Assembly: GCA_964510575.1 (NCBI GenBank)
Contig: CAZECN010000020.1
Coordinates: forward strand, 1-57,577
Reading direction: 5' to 3'
Length of the DNA stretch: 57,577 bases
Source of the DNA: CALKYB01 sp964510575
GTDB taxonomy: Bacteria; Bdellovibrionota_C; UBA2361; SZUA-149; CALKYB01
This document shows positions 8,611 to 18,253 of the stretch, one piece after another (the stretch's first letter is position 1; every line of letters begins with the position of its first letter). The position numbers and the translations under genes were made by a program. The notes under the pieces are model-generated. The model did no database searches. It saw only the letters and a program-made list of their open reading frames with translations, and was not told the DNA's origin.

Positions 8611-9396
8611 GTGTCAGAAGTAATTAGCCAGAAATATTCGAGTTCGGCTCCCTCTAATCAAAGTTTCATCGACGCTATCGGTCCAATTTGGAAAACCAAG
8701 TTCCCAGAAGAATGGGGTATATCAGCAGGTGGTAGCGCCTACTTTGATGTCGATGACAGGGTGCAATGGGCCGAGGATACTGGTCACTGTAACTTTGAAG
8801 GGGCCAAAATTTTAGAACTTGGACCCTTTGAGGGCTATAATACCTACCAACTAGCTAAAAAGAATCCTGAAAAGCTAGTCGCTTTAGAAGGTAACAATAT
8901 AAATTTTCTGAAAACCCTTGTTGTAAAGGAAATGCTGAATATCGATGCCGATATCCAGCATGGCGACTTTTTATCCTACCTAAACACTACCGAGGATAAA
9001 TTCGATATTGTTTGGGCCTCTGGAGTTCTCTATCACCAGACAGAACCTCTTCAGTTCCTAGATGCGCTCTCTAAAGTAACCGACAAGATCTTCTTTTGGA
9101 CTCACGCTTGGGGAGAAATAGTTATGTCGAACCCAGAGCAATACCCTCATTTCGATCCGATCAGTGATGAAGTTAGGGAATTCGATGGACGAAATATTAA
9201 ACATCACTATCGTAGCTATCTCTTCAAAAGCGACATACCCAAACAATTCTCTGGGGGAAGCTCTCCCTTCGCAATGTGGCTAAAGAAAGAAGAAATATAC
9301 AAGGTTTTAGAAGATCGAGGTTTTAAGATTATAAAAAAATCAGAAAGTGATTCCCACGCTGCGGGACCTACTATTTCTTTTCTAGCTTACCGATAA
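8611..9396 (+). CDS. Class I SAM-dependent methyltransferase
   Basis: 261 residues, GTG start with AGGAGG 5-10 bases upstream. Motif I is FEGAKILELGPFEGYNTYQLAKK, with the acidic end of beta-2 at LVALEGNNINF. Motif IV-like FDIVWASGVLYHQTEPLQFLDALSKV is typical of small-molecule and glycan methyltransferases. As first gene of a glycosyltransferase island, and ending a few bases before the next gene, it probably methylates a sugar or glycan intermediate; the substrate is unknown. Upstream at 8515-8537 lies a dyad (AAATGTGTGTTAAAAACAC) resembling those before two earlier genes. Confidence 0.82.
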   Translation: MSEVISQKYSSSAPSNQSFIDAIGPIWKTKFPEEWGISAGGSAYFDVDDRVQWAEDTGHCNFEGAKILELGPFEGYNTYQLAKKNPEKLVALEGNNINFLKTLVVKEMLNIDADIQHGDFLSYLNTTEDKFDIVWASGVLYHQTEPLQFLDALSKVTDKIFFWTHAWGEIVMSNPEQYPHFDPISDEVREFDGRNIKHHYRSYLFKSDIPKQFSGGSSPFAMWLKKEEIYKVLEDRGFKIIKKSESDSHAAGPTISFLAYR

Positions 9397-9411
9397 GGAG
9401 TGAAGACTGAG

Positions 9412-12400
9412 ATGCAAGCTCCTTGGAACTCTGTTCTCCAATCACTGATTAAAGCTGTAGAACCTACGCGCGTTCTTTGCTTAGGTTCTGAAACTGAATC
9501 CCATCAAGACAAATTAGCCGAAGCTATTTGTTCACTCGGAATTCAATTCACTTTAGTTGGGTCGAAAGCTAGCTTTGACCGCGAAGCCCTGAAGAGAAAA
9601 CACGGACCTCTTTTTCAACTAATCCAAAACAACAACCCTTCGTCTCTCGAAAACTATTTCCCGGCTGATTTAGTTTTCATTCGAGGAGCTAGTAACTGGT
9701 TTACCGTTTTTAATCATTTAAAACTAGTTGAGAGCCTCTGCGACAAAGGAGGTTATACTTTTCCAGTTGTTGGTGTTTTCAACACTGGCTGGCCTTATGG
9801 GAGACGTGATTCCTACGCAGAACATTCGGAAGTGCCAGCTCAATTCAAACAACCTCACAAGACTGGCGGCCTAATCCCAGGTAGTAACGGAGTCCATTTA
9901 TCTGCCGGATTTGATTTAAATTCTGAGCACGCAATAGAGGAAGGCGGTTCTAAGAATGGAGTACTCACTGCAATAGATGAGTTCATAAGCTCCACTTCCC
10001 AGGAACTTAGGCTGACCACACTCGAGGGTCTCCATGGGATTTCTCTAGTCTACTCTCAAGAAGTTTTGTCGAGAAATTCAAATCTTAATAATCTAATAAA
10101 AGACTTCAGCCCCTCAACTATACTGGCCGAACACTTATCAGAAGTTGAAAAACAAAGAGTTCTCGCTGAAGTCGAGAAAGCTTCTTTAATCAATTTAATT
10201 AACAGGCAAGTTGAAAAACAAGACTTAGAAACTGACAAACTTCAAAAGATCGCTAATAAGGCGCCTGCACTCTTTGCCGAAGTGCAAAATCTCAAACGTT
10301 CAGTAGCTACTTCAGAAAACCAATTAGCCCTTAAAAACAAGCAATTCGAAAGTCTTGAAGAGCAAAATGCAAACCTGCTTGAATCAGGGAAAGAGCAAAG
10401 CAAAAAACTAGACTCCCAGTTTAAAGAAGCTCATGGTAATCTTTCAAGCTGTTACCAGCGACTGCTTTCAGAGCATCAACGAACTTTATGGCACTGCACT
10501 TCGGCTATTTCTCGCTGTCTGGCAGAAGCTTTTCAGTTACTTCAGACAGTTTCTAATTCAAAAAAATACCGCTACTCCACTGGCGTTCTTAATAGACAAA
10601 GCCATAGCCATGTTCAGGCTTTCACTAAAGACTGTGAAGCGGCCCTCCACTCTTGGAACTCACACCTTAGGTTAGCTGAAAGTAAGGAACTGCTAAGGTC
10701 TAGGCTTTCGGAAGAAGATAGAATTCTGGAAAGGCTGAATGCCTATTACTCCTCTCTGCCTCAGATAGTAGATTTTACCAAATTAATCCTGAGCCAACTT
10801 GATACTATACTAGGCTCAAAGTCTTACCGTCTTGGAAGTTTCATTTTTGACTCGGCTAAGGGAAAGTCCCTATTGTCCAAGGGCTACGCTAAAAGCTTGC
10901 CGGAGCTTAGGCTGGAGCAAATTCGAGGGACCTTAGAACATTGGAGCAACTTATACTTAGGCCTCCCCGCTCCGCTTGGTGGACTAAGAGAATTTGAAAG
11001 TGGCGCTAATAGAATCAAGCTGAAAGACAAACTGACTGTAGTTCTTCCGGTCTATAATGCTTTGGAAGACGTCGTTAGATGTATCGAAAGCCTACTCAGA
11101 CACCAGTGTACAGATTTTCAACTTCTGATTCTTGATGACTGTAGCCCAGACCCCTATGTAGAGCCTAAGCTAAAAGCTTACGCTGATGCAGAGGACTGGA
11201 TTCACTACCTTAGAAACAGCAAAAACCAAGGTTATACAAAGAACATCAATATTGGTTGTCGCATTGCCCCAGCGGATGTCATCTTACTTAATAGTGACAC
11301 CATAGTTACCGAACGCTGGATAGAGAAATTGAGGGCGGCTGCTTACTCTGATCAATCTATTGCTACTGTTACTCCAGTATCGAACGGCGCCGGTGCTTTC
11401 TCCGTCCCAGTTAACAATCAAGTCAACAAAATCCCTGAAGACTCTTCAGTAGATGAGATTGCATCTAATGTTGAAACACTAAGTCCTCTTTTAAGACCGG
11501 AAGTGCCAACTGGAAACGGTTTTTGTTTATATATTAAGAGCAGCGCCTTTGAAAAAATCGGGTATTTTGACGAAAAAAGATTTCCTCGTGGGTACGGCGA
11601 GGAAAATGATTTTTGCGTCAGACTTACTAAAGCCGGTTTGAAAAACGTTATAGATGATCAAACATACATCTATCACAAGAGATCAGCCTCTTTTGGTTCT
11701 GAAAAAGCTGAGCTAATAGAAAAATCAAAAGCTGTGATCAGAGAACTTCATCCTGAGTACTCACTACAAGTTCGAAGATGGTTAGCTAATGACCCGGTTG
11801 ACCGGTTGCGAGATCGCTTAACAGATAAAACTGCTAGCTCAACCAAAAAAAACATTCTCTACGTTCTTCATGATGGTGGTGGAGGAACAATTGAAACATC
11901 CCAAGACTTAGCTCTCGGAATAGACTCTGCATTTCAACCATATATTTTGCTGACCGGAAGAAAGCAGTGGAAATTGCTCCGTAGAGAAGCTGGCGAATTA
12001 AAGTTAGTAAGACTTTATCAATTTCAAAGTCTTTGGCAGGTCGATAACGCGCTGGACCAAGAAAGGCAGAATGCCTGGAAAGGAATTGTGGATCTTTGTC
12101 CTTGGCAGACAGTTCACGTTCGACATTTCCTGGGAAATGCTCCTGAGCTAGTTAGTGACTTAAAGGCAAGAGACATTCCCTTAATTGTTTCCTTGCACGA
12201 TTACTATACTATATCTCCTTGCCTTCAGTTGATTTCAAGAGAAGGCAAATATCTGTCGGAGCAAGAACTAAGAGATACTGCTCCAAAGGATCAATTCCTT
12301 ACTTCAAACTGGTTCAAAGGTCTCGACTCTCAGCAACGTGCACCTTACCTAAAGCTACACCTAGAAAGATTTTTACCTGCCTTAAACTATGCAAAAACAA

Positions 12401-13086
12401 TAATTACTACCGACCAGTCTCCTAAAGATATTTTTAGTAACTATTTTCCAAGACATATCGCTGAGAAAATAGTTGTCATTCCTCATGGCAGGAATCTCGT
12501 TTTCGAATCTAAGCTAAAACCCTCTCTAAAGAGCAAGCCTTGGAAAGTTTTGGTCTTAGGGAATATTAATATCTCGAAAGGAGAAAAACTATTCAGTGAA
12601 ATGCTCGAGGAGAATGAGCGCAAAGGGCGACCATTCGAATTTCATTTCCTTGGGGCAATGAGCGGCGAGATGCTACAAATTGCCCAGGGGCATCACATCC
12701 ACGGCATATATCAAAGAGAAGAATTGAGAGAAACGGTAGCAAGTATATCTCCTCATATTTCTTTGATTGCCAGTGTTTGGCCTGAAACTTTTTGTCATAC
12801 CTTAACCGAAAGCTGGAGCCTTGGGCTTCCTGTTCTTTCCTCAAACCTTGGTGCTCCGAATAACAGGATACTCGCCCATGGTGGAGGTTGGCTGTTAGAA
12901 CCCAAATGCGGCAAAGCATGGCTTAACAAACTAGAAAATATCTTCTCTCAACCGGAAGACTATGATCAGAAGGTTAAAGAAGCTTCCAGTTACCGATCGG
13001 GCACTATCGAGGAAATGAGCTCGGTGTATCAAAGGGTTTATGCTGGCTTTGAGAATAGTGGAAATCTAAAGCTGGCGAACTCTTAG
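9412..13086 (+). CDS. Large multidomain glycosyltransferase: degenerate methyltransferase-like domain, coiled coil, GT2, GT4
   Basis: 1224 residues from the ATG at 9412. A GTG at 9400 is possible, but it overlaps the AAGGAG that serves as the ribosome-binding site. Residues 1-230 correspond to the N-domain of the 1002-residue protein at 18253-21261, including a WPYGRRDSY segment and a NGVLTAIDEF segment, but the nucleotide-site motifs are eroded. Residues about 240-340 are coiled coil. A helical region follows, then a GT2 domain from about 539 (KLTVVLPVYNALEDVVRCIESLL, LNSDTIVTERW with the metal-binding NSD, GYGEENDFCVRL). A GT4-like domain runs from about 812 (NILYVLHDGGGGT ... WPETFCHTLTESWSLGLPVL). 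It probably adds two successive sugars to a surface glycan in the cytoplasm. Confidence 0.8.
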   Translation: MQAPWNSVLQSLIKAVEPTRVLCLGSETESHQDKLAEAICSLGIQFTLVGSKASFDREALKRKHGPLFQLIQNNNPSSLENYFPADLVFIRGASNWFTVFNHLKLVESLCDKGGYTFPVVGVFNTGWPYGRRDSYAEHSEVPAQFKQPHKTGGLIPGSNGVHLSAGFDLNSEHAIEEGGSKNGVLTAIDEFISSTSQELRLTTLEGLHGISLVYSQEVLSRNSNLNNLIKDFSPSTILAEHLSEVEKQRVLAEVEKASLINLINRQVEKQDLETDKLQKIANKAPALFAEVQNLKRSVATSENQLALKNKQFESLEEQNANLLESGKEQSKKLDSQFKEAHGNLSSCYQRLLSEHQRTLWHCTSAISRCLAEAFQLLQTVSNSKKYRYSTGVLNRQSHSHVQAFTKDCEAALHSWNSHLRLAESKELLRSRLSEEDRILERLNAYYSSLPQIVDFTKLILSQLDTILGSKSYRLGSFIFDSAKGKSLLSKGYAKSLPELRLEQIRGTLEHWSNLYLGLPAPLGGLREFESGANRIKLKDKLTVVLPVYNALEDVVRCIESLLRHQCTDFQLLILDDCSPDPYVEPKLKAYADAEDWIHYLRNSKNQGYTKNINIGCRIAPADVILLNSDTIVTERWIEKLRAAAYSDQSIATVTPVSNGAGAFSVPVNNQVNKIPEDSSVDEIASNVETLSPLLRPEVPTGNGFCLYIKSSAFEKIGYFDEKRFPRGYGEENDFCVRLTKAGLKNVIDDQTYIYHKRSASFGSEKAELIEKSKAVIRELHPEYSLQVRRWLANDPVDRLRDRLTDKTASSTKKNILYVLHDGGGGTIETSQDLALGIDSAFQPYILLTGRKQWKLLRREAGELKLVRLYQFQSLWQVDNALDQERQNAWKGIVDLCPWQTVHVRHFLGNAPELVSDLKARDIPLIVSLHDYYTISPCLQLISREGKYLSEQELRDTAPKDQFLTSNWFKGLDSQQRAPYLKLHLERFLPALNYAKTIITTDQSPKDIFSNYFPRHIAEKIVVIPHGRNLVFESKLKPSLKSKPWKVLVLGNINISKGEKLFSEMLEENERKGRPFEFHFLGAMSGEMLQIAQGHHIHGIYQREELRETVASISPHISLIASVWPETFCHTLTESWSLGLPVLSSNLGAPNNRILAHGGGWLLEPKCGKAWLNKLENIFSQPEDYDQKVKEASSYRSGTIEEMSSVYQRVYAGFENSGNLKLANS

Positions 13087-13139
13087 TATTCTAAGCTAAG
13101 GCCTATACTATTTAATGGCCGCTGGATTTGGAGATTGTG

Positions 13140-14180
13140 ATGGTTACAACGAAAACCTCTGATCACATAGCCGTGGTGATACCTTGCTTCAAGGTCGGCC
13201 CTTCCGTGCTAAAGGTATTAGAAGAAATAGGCCCTGAGGTTTCTAGTATATTCCTGGTGGACGATTGCTGCCCTTTTGAAACTGGGAATATAGTCAAGGA
13301 ACGCAGCACCGACTCTAGACTAAATGTGATCTTCATAGAGGAAAACCAAGGGGTAGGCGGGGCAACTATGGCTGGATACATGGCCGCGCTCGAGGCAGAA
13401 GCTGACATCATCGTCAAGCTAGACGGTGACGGTCAAATGCCCCCTGAGTATATCCCTGTCCTAACTCGGGATGTTATTTTGGGAGAGGCTGACTACACAA
13501 AAGGTAATCGTTTTCACTTTCCCAATGACCTAGAAGAAATGCCTTTGCTCAGGAAAGTAGGTAATCTTTTCCTAAGCTTTATCAATAAAATAGTAAGTGG
13601 TTATTGGAATATCATGGACCCTTGCAATGGCTTTACAGCCATTCATAGCTCTGTGCTGATAATGCTTCCCGTAAAAAGCATAAGCAAACGCTACTTCTTT
13701 GAGAGTGACATGCTTTTTAGGCTTGGAACCATTAGGGCGGTGGTGAAAGATGTGCCAATGCCAGCCAGCTACGAGGGAACATCACCTAGTAATTTGAACA
13801 TTGCTTCGGTTTGTCTGGAGTTCCCACCCAAATACATTAAACGATTTTTTAAACGAATCGCCTACAGCTATTTCTTAAGAGACTTCAACGCAGGCAGTCT
13901 TAAAATAGTAGTGGGAACCTCTCTTTGTCTTTTTGGTGGAACCTTTGGAATCTATCATTGGATAAAAAATGCTTCAGCTGGCATTCCAAGCCAGACAGGA
14001 ACAATTTTTATTGCTGCCCTGAGTTCAATATTTGGATTCCAACTGCTTCTCTCAGCTCTTCTTTGGGACATCTATAACTATCCAAAAGAGGTTCTTCAAA
14101 ACAGACTTCTAGTTAGAAAGAACAAGCAAAGGCTACCCTTTGATATAGAAAAGAAAGAGGTCAAAGTTGGAGAAAAATAG
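13140..14180 (+). CDS. GT2 polyprenyl-phosphate glycosyltransferase (GtrB/DPM1-like)
   Basis: 346 residues from the ATG at 13140, with GGAG about 7 bases upstream; an in-frame TTG at 13128 would overlap that site. The GT2 core shows IAVVIPCFKVGPSVLKVL, FLVDDCCP, NQGVGGATMAGYMAAL and the DGDGQM metal motif, plus GNRFHF and DPCNGFTAI, as in dolichol/polyprenyl-phosphate sugar synthases. Two C-terminal membrane segments (SLKIVVGTSLCLFGGTFGIYHWI, GTIFIAALSSIFGFQLLLSALLW) anchor it as in GtrB. It probably charges undecaprenyl phosphate with a hexose for the GT-C-like protein encoded next, whose start it overlaps by 14 bases. Confidence 0.85.
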   Translation: MVTTKTSDHIAVVIPCFKVGPSVLKVLEEIGPEVSSIFLVDDCCPFETGNIVKERSTDSRLNVIFIEENQGVGGATMAGYMAALEAEADIIVKLDGDGQMPPEYIPVLTRDVILGEADYTKGNRFHFPNDLEEMPLLRKVGNLFLSFINKIVSGYWNIMDPCNGFTAIHSSVLIMLPVKSISKRYFFESDMLFRLGTIRAVVKDVPMPASYEGTSPSNLNIASVCLEFPPKYIKRFFKRIAYSYFLRDFNAGSLKIVVGTSLCLFGGTFGIYHWIKNASAGIPSQTGTIFIAALSSIFGFQLLLSALLWDIYNYPKEVLQNRLLVRKNKQRLPFDIEKKEVKVGEK

Positions 14181-16305
14181 CGATTTTACCCTACTCCAAA
14201 GACTAGAGTTCAGAGATTCTATTTTAACTATCTGCTCAGTCTGCATATCAATCTTGATTTGCCTCACTTTCTTCATTGGAACTATTCAGGACTGGGATCT
14301 TGTTCTCAATTGCAATAGGCTAGCTAGTCATATGGCTTCAGCCACATTTGTTTTCGTTTTTTCCTACCTTTTCCTAAATAGATATAGAAAAACGATGGGA
14401 GCCTTGGTAACTCCGACCATAGTAAGCTTAAGTTTACTGACATTGCTATCCAATGCCTGGCTGGAGATCAGTATCGCCATTATTTTTGTAGCACTAAGCT
14501 ATAGCTTTGGAGCCAAACTTCTTAACTTACCCTTTCAGTTTAAGAATTTAACACTATGTTGCTTGGCTGGGTTTATAGCCATCTCCTCAGCCACTCTACT
14601 TCTCAGTATTTTTGGCTTGGTCTCGACATACTCCATATCCCTGCTTTTAATCCTGATGGCTTTACTTAGCCTTAAAGAGCTTAAGTCAGGAATCTTGGGC
14701 CTAACTGAATGGTCATCTTCTCCCAGCGAAGGACTTGTCAATTCCTCACTTGAGTCAATCTTAGCCTCCTTAACTCTGGCCCTCTCAGTGGGAGTAATTG
14801 TCACCTCCTTTGCCCCGACTCTTGGCTTCGATGCATTTACCACCCATTTTTCACTAATCAAGCAAGTTGCAGAAGGTGGGAGCCTATACCTTGACCAAAG
14901 TTGGAATAGTTTTACTGCAGCACATCAAGGCGGGCACATGCTGAGAGTTGCTCTGTACTCTTTACTCGGAGAATCTCTGGCCAATTTAGGAGATACTATC
15001 TCACTTGTTCTTCTATTTTGTGGAGTAGTGACTTTTGCCAAAATATACTTCGGAAGCACCTCGGCATTAATTTCAGGCCTGTTGCTAATATCCTTTCCAC
15101 TAACCCAACATATAGTTAACTTCACCTACTTCAATATAGAGAATACGGTTTATTTATTTTTCGCCACTTGGCTTCTTTTTGATTCAGAAGCCTTGTCGCT
15201 AGACAGACGAAAAGGATTCTTTATTGGCTGCCTTTTCGCAGCTTTTGCACTAGCAGTTAGACCAGACTCACTTCTCTACCTAGCCGCTTTGACTCCTGTT
15301 TTATTGGTAAAGCTGTATCGAGAGAAAAGGCTTCTCAGCTCTATCCTTCAGGGCCTAGGCATAACGGTAGTTATCTCCGGTTTCTACTACTTTCATGCCT
15401 GGAGCCTTACAGGCAATCCTCTCTATCCAGTGCCAATGGGTGAGGTCTTTAGTTCAACTCCCTATGTTCCTATACAACCGGAACTTTCAGTAGGAGCCAC
15501 TGAAAATCCTAGATTCGCTTGGCCTCGAAGCCTTAGTGGCCTAATAAGTTTGCCTGGAAGACTTACCTTTTCTAGCTCTCAGTTCCTTGAATCCCATAAT
15601 CTTATTCTTGGAATCTGGCTGCCTATGCTTATCCCCTTCACGTTTATTGGGTTCTACTTCGTATCCAGAAACAAACCTTGGATGGCTACTATACCTTTGA
15701 TGAATTTCCTTTTATGGCTATTCTCATCGATGGTTTATTTGAGATACATCTTTCCGGCCGTTCCGTTTCTGGTCATAGCAACAGCTCATGGGGTTAGTTC
15801 CTTACTATCCAAAAAGATGAACAGTGGAATATTTTATAGCTTACTCCTTGCCACAGCTTTGCCCCAGCTAGTATTAAACCACTCAGCTTCAGGCTATCAC
15901 TACGGCTTTCCACTTCCCTATGCCATTGGCAAAGAAGACCCTGACCAACTAATTAGATATCAAGTTAAGTCCTTACCTTTGATTCGCTATCTCAATAAGA
16001 ATAGCCCTCAAGAACACAAAGTCTTTGGTGTGGGAGCAATCTTCAAATATCATGCTGATTTTCCTCTCTATACGCAGTTTCGAGCAGAGAAACACTGGCA
16101 AGAGTTTGCCTCTTGTAAAAGTGAAGTTTGCTATAAGAGGTTTTTTAAACGGCACGAATTCACGCACTTACTAGCTAACTGGGTTAGAGCCAAAAAAAAT
16201 AGCGATTATCAAGTTTTGAGGGAATTTCTTAAGAGCGACAGTGACGAGATTTTACCGAAACTAAGCGCCAAAAATAGAGTGGAACTTTTCGAGCTTAAAA
16301 ATTAA
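14167..16305 (+). CDS. Polytopic membrane protein, probable GT-C glycosyltransferase
   Basis: 712 residues with about a dozen hydrophobic segments, beginning near residue 15, and a soluble C-terminal part (about 590-712). The TTG start at 14167 has AAAGAGG upstream and overlaps the GtrB-like gene by 14 bases, implying coupling. The first large periplasmic loop carries DAFTTHFSLIKQVAEGGSLYLDQSW, the position where GT-C enzymes place catalytic acidic residues. GT-C enzymes take sugar from a lipid-phosphate donor, which the preceding gene would supply. I cannot place it in a named subfamily. Its 3' end overlaps the convergent glycosyltransferase gene by 11 bp. Confidence 0.7.
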   Translation: MEKNSDFTLLQRLEFRDSILTICSVCISILICLTFFIGTIQDWDLVLNCNRLASHMASATFVFVFSYLFLNRYRKTMGALVTPTIVSLSLLTLLSNAWLEISIAIIFVALSYSFGAKLLNLPFQFKNLTLCCLAGFIAISSATLLLSIFGLVSTYSISLLLILMALLSLKELKSGILGLTEWSSSPSEGLVNSSLESILASLTLALSVGVIVTSFAPTLGFDAFTTHFSLIKQVAEGGSLYLDQSWNSFTAAHQGGHMLRVALYSLLGESLANLGDTISLVLLFCGVVTFAKIYFGSTSALISGLLLISFPLTQHIVNFTYFNIENTVYLFFATWLLFDSEALSLDRRKGFFIGCLFAAFALAVRPDSLLYLAALTPVLLVKLYREKRLLSSILQGLGITVVISGFYYFHAWSLTGNPLYPVPMGEVFSSTPYVPIQPELSVGATENPRFAWPRSLSGLISLPGRLTFSSSQFLESHNLILGIWLPMLIPFTFIGFYFVSRNKPWMATIPLMNFLLWLFSSMVYLRYIFPAVPFLVIATAHGVSSLLSKKMNSGIFYSLLLATALPQLVLNHSASGYHYGFPLPYAIGKEDPDQLIRYQVKSLPLIRYLNKNSPQEHKVFGVGAIFKYHADFPLYTQFRAEKHWQEFASCKSEVCYKRFFKRHEFTHLLANWVRAKKNSDYQVLREFLKSDSDEILPKLSAKNRVELFELKN

Positions 16306-18253
16306 CTAACTTGGGCCAAGTATCAGCCGCTTCTTGCTCAATCAATGTTTTAAAATACTCAGCTACTAGCAAAGCTTCTTTTCTGTGACAAAAGCGACTG
16401 GCTGTGGCCGAGCCTCTCTCAATAAGTTCTCCTTGAAGATCTGGAGAGGATAGAACTTCATTAACTCGAGCTACTATCTCTTCTCGATTAGTTGGATCAA
16501 CCAATAAACAATTATAACGATGTTTGGCATACTCTACGATTCCACCCTCTCTGGTAAGAACAGCTACTGTGCCACTGGCCATAGCCTCCAGACCTGCTCG
16601 ACCAAAGCCTTGAAAAGTTGAAGGATCTAAAAGAACCTTACTGCTCGCAATAGCTTGAGATACTGCTACCATCTCAGTCAATTTTCCAAAGTTATGAACT
16701 TCAAAATCAAATTCTTTCTCCACACCCTCTTCCCCGTATACCGCCAGCTTAATTTTAGGGTTTAACTCTTTCAACTGAGCGTATACTTCCTTCAACATTG
16801 AAAAGTTTCTTCGTTGACTGCTTGTTCTAACCATCGAAATAACATCAAATTTCTTCTCGGTCGTAGAGAGTCTAAAGCAATCTAAATTAAGCCCAAGTGG
16901 AATTACTTTTACAGAGTCAGAATAAAAAGAAAGCTTTTTACGAAGCCAGTCAGACTTACAAACTAGACTAGGAGAACGACGATAATTCTTCTCAATAATA
17001 TTATGCCAAGGGTCATCTTTCTTAACGAAGTCAGGCTCAAAGTCTTGCACTAAATAGGACAGGGCTGGCTTTAAACCCTTAATTCTCTTTTTTTGATCGA
17101 TCTTATAGCTAACATCTACGGTTGGAAAATGAGTAGCCACTAACAAATCGTAGTCTGGGCAATTTTCAACTAAATCTTTCTCATCTTTAAACACAAGTGG
17201 TCTAAAATAAGTTGGAAATAACTTCATTACTGCAGGATCAAGATCTCCATAAACAAGTAAGTTAGCATCGAAACCATTAAAATTAAGTTCATTTACAATT
17301 TGAATAATTGAAATAACTCCACCGTAGAGCCTGACGGCATGGATCAAATAGAAGACCTTTGGTCTATTTACTGCGCTATGATCAGACGCTCCAGCCTGAC
17401 GCTGCCTAATCAAATCAGTTTCTCTCCACAGCCTTGATTCCGAGAGGCGATCTCGTAATTCCTGCACTGGATTTTGCTCAAGCCACCATTGGTGATGAGC
17501 ATCATAAGCTTCGCTCCAACGCTGCATAAAGGTATCTTTATTTTTAATCATATTGACGGTTCGCTGCTCTTCTCCAAAGCTAGCCCAACCATGATGAAAG
17601 ACATAAAGACTGCGGTCTACAACTACCCGATACCCTTGCTCCAAAATACGCATACAAAAATCAGCTTCTTCGTAGTAGCCTGGACCGTAAACCTCATCGA
17701 AGAGTCCATATTCACGATACAAAGAGCGGCGACAGGCAAAGAAGAATCCTGAAGCATTAAAAATATTCGAAATTGAATCTAAACCAGCCAAATTCTCAAC
17801 AGCATTGGAAAGTTCAGCGGTATTGAGCCCATCTGGAAAGGGAATAGCTGTCCAGTTGGCCCAATTGGAAACAGCAGATAAAACTCCTATTTTGGCATCG
17901 GAGAGAAATCCGGCTCTAACTTTATTATGCCAACCATCTGTTAGAACGACATCCGAATTCAGAGAAACAACTAAGTCTGAGCTTCCAAGCTCAATACCCC
18001 TATTCATCGACTTGAGGTAACCTAGATTCTTGTCATTTCTTACCAGCTTAACTTGGCTAAGACTGGTTTCAGCTTTAAATTCTTCTAAAAGCTCTTTAGT
18101 AAAGGAGTTCGAACAATCATCCACTAAGATCAGGCTAACTCCCTCAGCCTCTCCTCGTAGCGTATGTTCTAAAGATCTAAGACAATTTCGAACATGCTCA
18201 GGCGAATTGTATACTGCGACAACAACATCAATTGAAGGCGAAGTGGTTACCAT
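16295..18253 (-). CDS. Bifunctional glycosyltransferase, GT2 plus GT4 (WsaF-like)
   Basis: 652 residues. The GT2 domain (about 8-265) shows IDVVVAVYNSPEHVRNCLRSLE, LILVDDCSN, NLGYLKSMNRGIE, LNSDVVLTDGW (metal site) and GYYEEADFCMRILE. A GT4 domain (about 300-640) starts KVFYLIHAVRLYGGVISIIQIVNEL and includes YLVQDFEPDF, IPLGLNLDCF and FQGFGRAGLEAMASGTVAVLT. This order, joined by QNPVQELRDRL, closely parallels the second half of the 9412-13086 protein, so they are likely paralogues. The stop of the upstream gene overlaps this ATG by one base (TAATG), indicating translational coupling. Confidence 0.87.
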   Translation of the reverse strand: MVTTSPSIDVVVAVYNSPEHVRNCLRSLEHTLRGEAEGVSLILVDDCSNSFTKELLEEFKAETSLSQVKLVRNDKNLGYLKSMNRGIELGSSDLVVSLNSDVVLTDGWHNKVRAGFLSDAKIGVLSAVSNWANWTAIPFPDGLNTAELSNAVENLAGLDSISNIFNASGFFFACRRSLYREYGLFDEVYGPGYYEEADFCMRILEQGYRVVVDRSLYVFHHGWASFGEEQRTVNMIKNKDTFMQRWSEAYDAHHQWWLEQNPVQELRDRLSESRLWRETDLIRQRQAGASDHSAVNRPKVFYLIHAVRLYGGVISIIQIVNELNFNGFDANLLVYGDLDPAVMKLFPTYFRPLVFKDEKDLVENCPDYDLLVATHFPTVDVSYKIDQKKRIKGLKPALSYLVQDFEPDFVKKDDPWHNIIEKNYRRSPSLVCKSDWLRKKLSFYSDSVKVIPLGLNLDCFRLSTTEKKFDVISMVRTSSQRRNFSMLKEVYAQLKELNPKIKLAVYGEEGVEKEFDFEVHNFGKLTEMVAVSQAIASSKVLLDPSTFQGFGRAGLEAMASGTVAVLTREGGIVEYAKHRYNCLLVDPTNREEIVARVNEVLSSPDLQGELIERGSATASRFCHRKEALLVAEYFKTLIEQEAADTWPKLVNF

